A stretch of 64,000 bases of DNA from positions 495,762-559,761 of the forward strand of contig NZ_JAUEMJ010000001.1 of assembly GCF_030403505.1 (NCBI RefSeq), in the 5' to 3' direction. The DNA comes from Glycomyces tritici (GTDB lineage: Bacteria; Actinomycetota; Actinomycetes; Mycobacteriales; Micromonosporaceae). Position 1 is the stretch's first letter; each line of letters opens with the position of its first letter. Shown here one piece after another: positions 27,401-33,945 of the stretch. Below the pieces are notes generated by a model that worked only from the letters and a program-made list of their open reading frames with translations, was not told the origin of the DNA and did not search any database. A program made the position numbers and the translations under genes.

Positions 27401-28313
27401 CCTGCTCGCCGGAGAGGAAGACGAGGATGTCGCCGTCGCCGGCGCGGCTGAGCTCGTTGACGGCGTCCAGGATGCCGTCGGTCTGGTCGCGCTGCTCCTC
27501 GCCGTCCTCGGCCTGCAGCGGCCGGTAGCGGACCTCGACGGGGTAGGTGCGGCCGGAGACCTCGAGGATCGGGGCCGGGCCGTGCTCTCCGGCGAAGTGG
27601 TTGGAGAACCGCTCGGGGTCGATGGTCGCGGAGGTGACGATGACCTTGAGGTCGGGGCGCTTGGGGAGGATCTGGCGCAGGCAGCCGAGGATGAAGTCGA
27701 TGTTGAGGCTGCGCTCGTGCGCCTCGTCGATGATGATCGTGTCGTAGGCGCTCAGGAGCCGGTCGTGCTGGATCTCGGTGAGCAGGATGCCGTCGGTCAT
27801 CAGCTTCACGTAGCTCTTGTCCGACACCTGGTCGGTGAAGCGGACCTTCCAGCCCACGGCCTCGCCGAGCGGCGAGCCGACCTCGTCGGCGATGCGCTCG
27901 GCCACCGCGCGGGCGGCGATGCGCCGCGGCTGCGTGTGCCCGATCATGCCGCGGACGCCGCGGCCGAGTTCGAGGCAGATCTTCGGGATCTGCGTGGTCT
28001 TGCCCGAGCCGGTCTCGCCGGCGATGATCACGACCTGGTTGTCGCGGATCGCCTCGAGGATGTCGTCCTTGCGCTGCGAGACGGGCAGCTCTTCGGGGTA
28101 GACGATCTTCGGGACGCCGGCGGCGCGGGCCGCCAGCGCGGCCTCTTTCCGCTCGACCTCGGCCTCGAGCTTGGCGAAGGCTTCGGCGCGGGCCGGGCCT
28201 TCGGCTTCGCGGGCCTCGCGCAGGCGGCGGCGCAGCGCACGCTGATCGGCCGTGCGCAGGGCGAAGACGCGCTCGCGCAGGCTGGTTCGGGATTCGGGGA
28301 CGCTACTGGGCAT
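24420..28313 (-). CDS. hrpA: HrpA-type DEAH-box ATP-dependent RNA helicase
   Basis: A very large (1297-residue) cytoplasmic helicase close to the usual HrpA length of about 1300. Motifs in order: I GETGSGKTTQIPKICLE, Ia TQPRRIAARAVAERIA, II IIDEAHERSLN, III VTSATIDPERF, V STNVAETSLTVPGIRYVIDA and VI QRAGRCGRVAEGICIRLYS. Then come the winged-helix/ratchet and OB domains and the long HrpA-specific C-terminal DUF3418 region, ending RYQVSEKRIRKLLQAL. In E. coli HrpA rescues stalled ribosomes on mRNA. The ATG at 28313 is chosen over a GTG 42 bp upstream because TATCCT (28330-28325) would give a near-leaderless start. Confidence 0.95.
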   Translation of the reverse strand: MPSSVPESRTSLRERVFALRTADQRALRRRLREAREAEGPARAEAFAKLEAEVERKEAALAARAAGVPKIVYPEELPVSQRKDDILEAIRDNQVVIIAGETGSGKTTQIPKICLELGRGVRGMIGHTQPRRIAARAVAERIADEVGSPLGEAVGWKVRFTDQVSDKSYVKLMTDGILLTEIQHDRLLSAYDTIIIDEAHERSLNIDFILGCLRQILPKRPDLKVIVTSATIDPERFSNHFAGEHGPAPILEVSGRTYPVEVRYRPLQAEDGEEQRDQTDGILDAVNELSRAGDGDILVFLSGEQEIRDTADALEKAKLRHTEIVPLYARLSAQEQHRVFSSHTGRRIILSTNVAETSLTVPGIRYVIDAGYARISRYSARTKVQRLPIEAISQASANQRAGRCGRVAEGICIRLYSEDDFNARPEFTDAEILRTNLASVILQMTAAKLGRVESFPFVDAPDSRNIKDGMDLLVELGALEDVRSGERRLTKAGRDIARLPIDPRLARMILQAREEGCVHAVAVITAAMSIQDPKERPADKRAQADQSHARFNDPDSDFSAYLNLWRYLEDERKTRSSSSFRRMCKQEYLHYLRIREWQDLVRQILGVLKSLKIEIGSPEATPAPKSVHTALLAGLLSHIGVKEADTREYLGGRNAKFAIFPGSGLAKKQPRWVVAGELVETSRLWGRVCAKIEPEWVEPLAEHLSKRTYSEPHWSKKAGAVLAFERVTLYGVPIVARRKVNFGRIDVETSRELFIRHALVQAEWDTHHKFLAQNLAKISEVEDLENRVRQRGLLADEQTLFDFYDERLPADIVSGRHFDSWWKKEKDKTLLDFDEQLLLGDRAERVAADAYPEIWTSEGADLELDYEFEPGSARDGVTVAVPLPALQQLDQDAFTWQVPGLRAEFAEALIKSLPKSLRRSFVPAPDFAKAAVARMAPAPGRPMMAALADTLKSMTHVHVPDDAFDLTKVPGHLLVTFQVKDEEGKVLAEGKELGALQRQLAPKTQEAASEAFDLERTGLKTWDFDALPKIHETPRKGYTAKAYPGLVDEGGSVGVKAFPDPGAQAANMWAGTRRLLRLNTPDPRLKEALTRNEQLALATGPYANVDALLADCVRTVLDKVLIEGGGPAWDREGFEALLKRARPEVAGESPAVARKVAAVLTEAREASRLLEGKFDLRVLPALSDMRRQLESLVGADGFVGSTGWWRLDDLLRYVKAISFRAKRAVADVAGDQGKMEVIQSLEAERDSLARTRPAALRSGEGREVRWMLEELRVSFFAQQLGTRYQVSEKRIRKLLQAL

Positions 28314-28512
28314 GACGATGGTCAAGGATACGTGGATGCCCGGGCCGGTCGCCACGCATTAACCGCCGCAGTGGCCTGCGCCGGGAGCGTCTTCGCAAAT
28401 CGGGCTCTCTGCCGGTTGACGGCTCGCAAGTTCCGGCCCCCCGATTCCATGATCCGCGCCGGGCCCGACACTCCCCCGACCGAACAAGACGCGAGCAGGA
28501 GCCGCCATCGTG

Positions 28513-29019
28513 TCAGTCGTCTTCGAGGTCGCCGCACAGCACCCGGTCGGAGTCCAACCGCTCGGAGTCGGCCAGCGCCTGCGGAGCGTGGACGACGACG
28601 CTCTCGGCCCGGTCGTCGAGGACCAGGTCGCTCGAGACGGTGGTGGAGCCCACGCCGGTGTCCGAGGTCGTGAAGCTCAGCTCGATGATGTTCCCGGCCG
28701 CGTCCTCACCGTCCGGGTCGGCGAGCCAGTGGCCACCGCCGGGCGGGTCCTCGTCGCATTCGCCGTCGTGAACGTGCGCCATGTACTCCGTGCCCGGGGC
28801 GAGGCCGACCACCGCGATCTGGACCGAAGTGCTGCCGGTCGAGGAGATGTCGACGGTGCCGGTCGCCTGCGGCGCCGCCTGCTTCCAGGCGCTCGTGACC
28901 GCGAGCGCGGCGGTCCACGCCCCGCCGAGGTCGGGGTCCTTCGGATCGTCGCCGCCGCAGCCCGCGAGGGCTCCGGCGAGGACGACCGCGGCGGCGGTCA
29001 GGGCTCGGGTGGACGGCAT
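28513..29019 (-). CDS. Lipoprotein with Cu/Zn-superoxide-dismutase-like fold
   Basis: A 168-residue lipoprotein: signal peptide with lipobox LAGCGG, AAGGAG eight bases before the ATG at 29019. The mature part resembles SodC: YMAHVHDGECDEDPPGGGHW matches the copper-ligand HxH, the first disulfide Cys and the GGHW metal-loop, while VVVHAPQAL supplies a further His and VLCGDLEDD the second Cys. The zinc-loop His residues and active-site Arg are less clear, so it may be a copper-binding or enzymatically weakened homologue, and CHRD-like folds are an alternative. It stands upstream of hrpA with a 199-bp gap. Confidence 0.7.
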   Translation of the reverse strand: MPSTRALTAAAVVLAGALAGCGGDDPKDPDLGGAWTAALAVTSAWKQAAPQATGTVDISSTGSTSVQIAVVGLAPGTEYMAHVHDGECDEDPPGGGHWLADPDGEDAAGNIIELSFTTSDTGVGSTTVSSDLVLDDRAESVVVHAPQALADSERLDSDRVLCGDLEDD

Positions 29020-29093
29020 CGGCGCTCCTTCGTCAGTGGGCGAACCCAGTATCGGTCCGCCGATGCCGTCCGTCCGGGATTCCACGCCGGTCG

Positions 29094-30686
29094 CTACGCC
29101 GCGACCGGAACGTCGACCGCGATCCCCTCCCCGCGCGTCAGTTCCACCCGGCGCGTCAGGCCCAGCCCTTCGAGGAACGCCTCATCGTGGCTCACGACCA
29201 CGAGCGCCCCTTGGAACGCGGTCAGCGCCTGCTGGAGCTGGCGGATCGAGCTCATGTCGAGGTTGTTCGTCGGCTCGTCGAGCAGGAGCAGCTGCGGTGC
29301 GGGCTGCGAGGACAGCACGGTGGCGAGGGCCGCCCGCAGACGCTGGCCGCCGGAGAGCGTCGCCACCGGCTGGAACACCGAGTCGCGGCGCATCCCGAAG
29401 CGGGCCAGGCGGGTCCGCAGGATCTTCTCCTCGGCTTCGGGCGCCTTGGCGCGCACGTTGTCGAGGACGCTCGCCTCGTCGTCGAGCAGCTCGAGCCGCT
29501 GGGTGAGGAACCCGTGCGGGACGCGGGCGGCGTCGGCGATCGCGCGCAGGAGCGTGGTCTTGCCCGCACCGTTGTCGCCGGTGACCGCCACGCGCTCGGG
29601 GCCACGGAGGTGCAGTCCGAGGCCCTCCTCCCCGTACAGGTCGCTCACTTTGAGCCCCTTGAGGATCGCGATGTCGCGGTGCGAGGAGACGCTGGTCTCG
29701 GGCAGGTCGATGCTGATCCCGCCGTCGTCGCGCAGGCCGTCCTCGGCCTCGTCGAGGCGGTCGCGGGCCTCGGCCACGTCGTCGAGTTTCGCGTTGAGCA
29801 GCTTCGCGGAGGAGACCTCCCCGGCGTTCTTCTTGGCGTTGAGCAGTATTTTCGGCGTGCCGCCGCGCGCCTGCTCGCGGCGCCAGGACGAGGCGCCCCG
29901 GTCGTTCTGGGTGCGGGCGGCGATGAGCTCCTTCTTCTGGCGGACGAGGTCCTGCTTGGCGTCGCGGACGGCGCGCGCGGCGGCCTCCTGCTCGGCTTCG
30001 ATGACCTGCTCGTAGGCGCTGTAATTGCCCTCGAAGACGCGGATGCGTCCCTTGTAGAGGTCAGCCACGGCGTCCACGTGCTCCAGCAGCGCCCGGTCGT
30101 GGCTCACCACCACGAGGGTGCCGTTGAAGCGCCGGATCGCTTGGTACAGGCGCTTTCTCGCCGAACCGTCGAGGTTGTTCGACGGCTCGTCGAGGAGCAG
30201 CACGTCGGGGCGGCGCACGAGGCGCCCGGCCAGGCCGACGAGCATCGACTCGCCGCCGGACAGGGTGCCGACGGTGCGGTCGAAGCCCACATGGTCGAGA
30301 CCGAGTTCGTCGAGGGCCACGCGGGAGCGGTCCAGGAAGTCCCAGTCCTCGCCGATCGCGTTGAAGTGGGCTTCGTCCACGTCCCCGGCCTCGATGGCGG
30401 CGAGCGCGCGCCGCTTCCCGGCGATGCCGAGCAGGTCGGACACGGTGTCGCCCAAGCGGAGCGGCAGCTCCTGCGGCAGGTACTCGATGAGCCCGGAGGC
30501 GGTGATCGAGCCCGATTCGGGCTTGAGGAGGCCTGCCACGAGCTTGAGCAGGGTCGACTTGCCGGTGCCGTTGTCGCCGATGAGGGCGGTGCGGCCGTCG
30601 GAGAAGACGACGTCGAGCCCGTCGAAGACCTTTTCGCCTTCGGGCCATAGGAAGCGGAGCTGCTGGACGTTGATATAGGTGGTCAT
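29094..30686 (-). CDS. ABC-F ribosome-protection-type ATPase
   Basis: A 530-residue soluble protein with two ATPase domains and no membrane part. First domain: LIGDNGTGKSTLLKLVAG, TLSGGESMLVGLAGRLV, VLLLDEPSNNLDG. Second: VTGDNGAGKTTLLRAIAD, TLSGGQRLRAALATVL, LLLLDEPTNNLD. The linker (about 235-300) is long and basic (KKELIAARTQNDRGASSWRR), as in antibiotic-resistance ABC-F proteins that displace drugs from the peptidyl-transferase centre. The ATG at 30686 overlaps the stop of a 16-codon leader ORF. This coupling strongly suggests induction by ribosome stalling in the leader. The antibiotic class cannot be predicted. Confidence 0.9.
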   Translation of the reverse strand: MTTYINVQQLRFLWPEGEKVFDGLDVVFSDGRTALIGDNGTGKSTLLKLVAGLLKPESGSITASGLIEYLPQELPLRLGDTVSDLLGIAGKRRALAAIEAGDVDEAHFNAIGEDWDFLDRSRVALDELGLDHVGFDRTVGTLSGGESMLVGLAGRLVRRPDVLLLDEPSNNLDGSARKRLYQAIRRFNGTLVVVSHDRALLEHVDAVADLYKGRIRVFEGNYSAYEQVIEAEQEAAARAVRDAKQDLVRQKKELIAARTQNDRGASSWRREQARGGTPKILLNAKKNAGEVSSAKLLNAKLDDVAEARDRLDEAEDGLRDDGGISIDLPETSVSSHRDIAILKGLKVSDLYGEEGLGLHLRGPERVAVTGDNGAGKTTLLRAIADAARVPHGFLTQRLELLDDEASVLDNVRAKAPEAEEKILRTRLARFGMRRDSVFQPVATLSGGQRLRAALATVLSSQPAPQLLLLDEPTNNLDMSSIRQLQQALTAFQGALVVVSHDEAFLEGLGLTRRVELTRGEGIAVDVPVAA

Positions 30687-30733
30687 GAGACCTCTCTCAG
30701 GTCGATGCGGAACGGAATCGAGATGAGAGACAT
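30683..30733 (-). CDS. Leader peptide overlapping the ABC-F start codon
   Basis: A 16-codon ORF (MSLISIPFRIDLREVS) whose TGA overlaps the ABC-F ATG as ATGA, on the same strand. Its last codons form part of a short hairpin (GACCT-GAGAG-AGGTC) that spans the ABC-F ribosome-binding region. This is the layout of attenuation leaders of resistance genes, in which a drug-stalled ribosome frees the downstream start. No clear ribosome site precedes it, so initiation may be weak or leaderless. It is too short for standard gene finding. Confidence 0.6.
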   Translation of the reverse strand: MSLISIPFRIDLREVS

Positions 30734-30926
30734 CGCGCCGGAGACGGCAGAGAGAAAGAACCCCCGGAAATGGGCACCCTCTTGATCGAAGACACACCGG
30801 TCACGTGCACAGAGACGTGATCGCGCGATGTCTACGACCTAGAGCTTCAAGTGAGTGCCTAACGTCGGGAACAAGGACGTCGTCAAGGTTAGGCCAGGTC
30901 CGGGGGCGTCGTCAAGGGAGATGAGC

Positions 30927-30961
30927 GCCACGGGCCCCCTGGTGACGGGGAGGCCCGTGGC
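30927..30961 (-). terminator. Terminator of the AA10 gene
   Basis: A 10-bp perfect outer stem (GCCACGGGCC and complement) plus an inner CCC/GGG pair lies 14 bp past the AA10 stop on the minus strand. It separates that gene from the ABC-F leader region, where I see no other gene. Confidence 0.65.
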
Positions 30962-30974
30962 CGTGAAGGCGGCT

Positions 30975-31781
30975 CTAGCAGGCGGTGGTCGGTCTCCAGA
31001 CGCCCCATTCGCCGGTGGTGCCGGGCTCCTCGCCGGAGGTCCACCAGCCGGCGCGGTAGGTGGTCCCGTTGTGGGTGACCGTGTCACCCGCGGTGTAGAC
31101 GGCCGCGGCGTCCCAGGCGCCGCAGTCGGTCGGCTGCTCGGTCGGGCTGGAGGTGGTCGGATTGGAGGTCGGGGTCCCCCCGCCACCACCGCCGAATTCG
31201 ACGTCGATGCAGGAGTAGAAGGCGTTGACGGTGTCGGCGATGTTCCAGACGCCGAGGACCAGGTGCCGGCCGCTGCGAGCGGGCAGCGTCACGGTGTGGT
31301 TCATCGTGTGGTCGGGCCTGGCCCCGCCCATCTGGAAGGAGGCGAAGGGCTTGAGGTCGAGCATGTCGCGGGTGAGCGGCTTCGCGGGGTCGTAGCGGTC
31401 GTTGGTGAGGTAGTAGTCGAAGGTCGCCGTGGCGTGTGCGGCGGTCATCGTCCATGTGAACGTCCGGGTGCCGGCGCTCACGGCCGTGGCGGGCCAGTTG
31501 CCGCCGCGCGGGTCGTCGAGTTCGGCGAACTCGGCATGGCCGCCGGAGCAGATCTCGCCGTCGGCGGGGCCGGCGGCGGGGAAGCCCTTGGGGCCTTCGA
31601 CGCTCTGGGGTTCGTAGGAGATGGCGCCGCAGTCGGACACTGCGCCGCCGGCGCAGAGCGCCGAGCGGCTGGGCGGGTTGGAGGCGTAGCCGTGGCCCCA
31701 GGCCAGGGCGGCCATGGAGACCGAGACCGCGAGGGTCGCGGCTCCGGCGATGGACAGGATGATCTTGCGCTTCGTGCGCAT
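30975..31781 (-). CDS. Secreted AA10 lytic polysaccharide monooxygenase with CBM5/12
   Basis: A 268-residue secreted copper enzyme that oxidatively cleaves chitin or cellulose. After the signal peptide the mature chain must begin with the copper-brace His in ALAWG/HGYASNPPSR. The second copper His is in the SAGTRTFTWTMTAAHATATF region, and the core ends with NAFYSCIDVEF, typical of AA10. A Gly/Thr/Pro linker (GGGGGGTPTSNPTTSSPTEQ) leads to a C-terminal CBM5/12 (CGAWDAAAVYTAGDTVTHNG, WWTSGEEPGTTGEWGVW), which usually binds chitin. Regulation may involve the TCGATCCAT repeats just upstream. TAGGAG precedes the ATG. Confidence 0.93.
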   Translation of the reverse strand: MRTKRKIILSIAGAATLAVSVSMAALAWGHGYASNPPSRSALCAGGAVSDCGAISYEPQSVEGPKGFPAAGPADGEICSGGHAEFAELDDPRGGNWPATAVSAGTRTFTWTMTAAHATATFDYYLTNDRYDPAKPLTRDMLDLKPFASFQMGGARPDHTMNHTVTLPARSGRHLVLGVWNIADTVNAFYSCIDVEFGGGGGGTPTSNPTTSSPTEQPTDCGAWDAAAVYTAGDTVTHNGTTYRAGWWTSGEEPGTTGEWGVWRPTTAC

Positions 31782-31815
31782 CTTCGGCTCCTATCGACGA
31801 TGGGTCGGCGGGGCT

Positions 31816-31845
31816 TCGATGGATCGATGAAAATCAATGGATCGA
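31816..31845 (-). promoter_or_regulatory. Direct repeats upstream of the AA10 gene
   Basis: Read on the gene's strand, TCGATCCATTGA (31845-31834) and TCGATCCATCGA (31827-31816) are 18 bp apart. The second is itself a near palindrome. They lie 35-65 bp before the ATG in an AT-rich patch and resemble 2764-2777 upstream of the beta-helix gene, suggesting a shared regulator of secreted polysaccharide-active proteins. Confidence 0.45.
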
Positions 31846-31941
31846 ATTAAAAAGGAACCTAACAGTTAAGTTTGCTTCACACAAGGGGCAAGCGCGCGCC
31901 AATCACCGCAACCCGCATGGGCGTACCGTTTTCGCACACAA

Positions 31942-31980
31942 CGCCAAGGGCCGCACCTGAAGCGGGTGCGGCCCTTGGCG
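31942..31980 (-). terminator. metPS terminator
   Basis: A perfect 16-bp stem (CGCCAAGGGCCGCACC and complement) with a seven-base loop lies directly after the metS stop on the minus strand. Confidence 0.8.
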
Positions 31981-31994
31981 AGCGTCAGCGGACG

Positions 31995-32105
31995 TCAGTC
32001 CTCCGGCTGCTCGGGATTCCTGATGAGCGAGATGATCGAGACGAGCAGACCGCCGCCGACCACCACGAGCGCGACGATCATCATCGCAATGGCACTGGGA
32101 GTCAC
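31995..32105 (-). CDS. metS: MetS small subunit of methionine/alanine importer
   Basis: A 36-residue single-helix membrane protein (start VTPSAIAMMIVALVVVGGG, end LIRNPEQPED). This matches MetS, the small subunit that Corynebacterium glutamicum MetP needs for methionine uptake. Its GTG overlaps the TGA of the metP-like gene (GTGA), so it is translationally coupled. At this length it is easily missed by gene finders. Confidence 0.85.
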   Translation of the reverse strand: MTPSAIAMMIVALVVVGGGLLVSIISLIRNPEQPED

Positions 32106-33667
32106 AGGTCGACCTCCTTCTCGATCGAAACGACCCTGTCGCCCTCGAGCTCCTCTTCGGGCACGGCCGGGGGCACTTCCCTGCGGCGCAGCACGAGCGC
32201 CATGATCAGGGCGAACGCGAGCGAGCCGCCCGCGACCGCCCAGCCGAACGCCTGGTACTCGTGGTAGTCGGCGAGAGGGCTGTCGGGCCCGGCCGCCAGC
32301 AGGTCCCGGACGTTGAAGAACAGGATGACCGCCAGCGCGAGCGGCGTGATCACGCCCAGGCAGGTGAACCAGATCGGGCCGATCTTGAACGACGAGGTGG
32401 CGTTCGCGTCGTCCCGCAGCTCCTGCCACCGCCACAGGATCCAGACCACGGCGATGATCGCCACGGGGGCGGCCACCGCGATGCCGTAGTTGTTGATGAA
32501 GTGGTCGGTCACGTCGAGCACCATCAGGCCGTTCACCGTGGGGAAGAGCACGAGCGAGACGACGGCCATGCCGCCGCCGATGATCGCGACGGTCTTCTTG
32601 CGGCTCCAGCCGAAGCGGTCCTCGAATGCCGCGACCGGCACCTCGACCACGCTGATGAGCGAAGCCCAGCCGGCGACGACCAGCGACACGAAGAAGAGCA
32701 CGCCGAACAGCCCGGCCAGGTACGGCAGGGTGTTGATGATCGCCGGGAAGGCGATGAACGCCAAGCCCACGCCCTGGTAGGACTGCTCGTCGATCGGCAC
32801 GCCGGTCTCGAGCGCGAGGAAGCCGAGCACCGAGAACACCGCGATGCCCGCGAGGATCTCGCCGAACGAGTTCGACATGCCCACGGTCCACGCGGAGGTG
32901 GTGATGTCGGACTTGCGCTTGAGGTAGGAGCCGTAGGTGATCATGATGCCGAAGCCGACCGACAGCGTGAAGAAGATCTGCGCGTAGGCGGCGAGCCAGA
33001 CCTGCGGGCCGCGGATGGCCTCCCAGTCGGGCGTGAAGAACGCGTTCAGGCCGTCGACCGCGCCGTCGAGCGTGAGCGACTGGACCAGGAGCGCGCCGAA
33101 GAGCACGACCAGCAGCGGGATGAAGATCTTGCTGGTGGCCTCGATGCCCTTCTTGACGCCCGCGCCGATCACGGCGAGGGTGGCGACCCAGACCAGGGCG
33201 AGCGCGACGGCGAGGCCCGGGAGCCAGGTCCCGAAGTCGTAGAGCCCGCCGGCCTCGAGGAAGTCGACCATGAGGAACGTCGCGGGGTCCTGGCCCCACT
33301 GCTGCTCCAGCGAGAAGTACGCGTACCAGGCGGCCCAGGCGATGATGACCGCGTAGTAGACGCCGATGACGAGCGAGATCGCCACCTGCCACCAGCCGAT
33401 GAACTCGGTGTTCTTGTTGAGGCGGCGGAAGGCCACCGGGGCCGAGCCCCGGAAGCGGCGCCCGATCGTGAACTCGAGGATCAGCAGCGGGATGCCCGCG
33501 GTGCACAGGGCGACCAGGTACGGGATGAGGAACGCGCCGCCGCCGTTCTCGTAGGCGACGCCGGGGAAGCGCCAGATGTTCCCCAGCCCGAGAGCGGACC
33601 CGACCGCGGCGAGGATGAAGCCGAGCCTGCTCCCCCAGTTCTCTCTGACATTCGGTTCTCGCGCCAT
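32102..33667 (-). CDS. metP: MetP-type Na+-dependent amino acid transporter (NSS family)
   Basis: A 521-residue sodium symporter of the neurotransmitter:sodium symporter family that imports methionine and/or alanine. The first helix carries the sodium- and substrate-binding motif GFILAAVGSALGLGNIWRFP, followed by YENGGGAFLIPYL and about twelve helices in total. The start at 33667 (MAREPNVRENW) is preferred because TTGGAGAGA lies about nine bases upstream; in-frame ATGs at 33688 and 33673 are alternatives. It overlaps metS by four bases. Confidence 0.9.
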   Translation of the reverse strand: MAREPNVRENWGSRLGFILAAVGSALGLGNIWRFPGVAYENGGGAFLIPYLVALCTAGIPLLILEFTIGRRFRGSAPVAFRRLNKNTEFIGWWQVAISLVIGVYYAVIIAWAAWYAYFSLEQQWGQDPATFLMVDFLEAGGLYDFGTWLPGLAVALALVWVATLAVIGAGVKKGIEATSKIFIPLLVVLFGALLVQSLTLDGAVDGLNAFFTPDWEAIRGPQVWLAAYAQIFFTLSVGFGIMITYGSYLKRKSDITTSAWTVGMSNSFGEILAGIAVFSVLGFLALETGVPIDEQSYQGVGLAFIAFPAIINTLPYLAGLFGVLFFVSLVVAGWASLISVVEVPVAAFEDRFGWSRKKTVAIIGGGMAVVSLVLFPTVNGLMVLDVTDHFINNYGIAVAAPVAIIAVVWILWRWQELRDDANATSSFKIGPIWFTCLGVITPLALAVILFFNVRDLLAAGPDSPLADYHEYQAFGWAVAGGSLAFALIMALVLRRREVPPAVPEEELEGDRVVSIEKEVDL

Positions 33668-33945
33668 CGGCATTCTCTCCAAGTACATCGGGGCAGGGCA
33701 CTGATATCGGCCTATACGGTAGCGAAGCCCGCGGCACTGGAGCGCGTGAGTGCCCCGAATCCGCTGTGCGCACGATCTCGGCGAGTGGCGCAGCAGGAGA
33801 CGATGGCACCTCGCAAGAGCTAGACTTTTTCAGTTGCGCACTTCGCAGCCTCGGCGACGCTGGCGGGATCGGATTTCCCGCAGCGCCCAGGAGTATTCGC
33901 GCACCTTCGTCTTGAATCCCATCCGCTCCGCATCCGAGGAGAGCC
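33668..33945. other. 278-bp divergent region between metP and helD
   Basis: No gene is seen. A -10-like TAGACT near 33820 may serve helD. I looked for the rifamycin-associated element reported upstream of some helD genes (inverted GGGGCTTGC/GCAAGCCC) and do not see it. Confidence 0.45.

Noticed and set aside
25224..28673. An 1149-codon plus-strand open frame opposite hrpA
   Set aside because: Low-complexity Gly/Asp/Val/Leu antisense translation of a strongly supported helicase gene; no motif or ribosome site.
30734..30860. WhiB7-type promoter (AT-rich block before a -35) for the ABC-F operon
   Set aside because: No convincing AT-rich block next to a -35 was seen, although several ABC-F genes in actinobacteria are under such control.
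33700..33940. Rifamycin-associated element upstream of helD
   Set aside because: The expected GGGGCTTGC/GCAAGCCC inverted repeat is not present.
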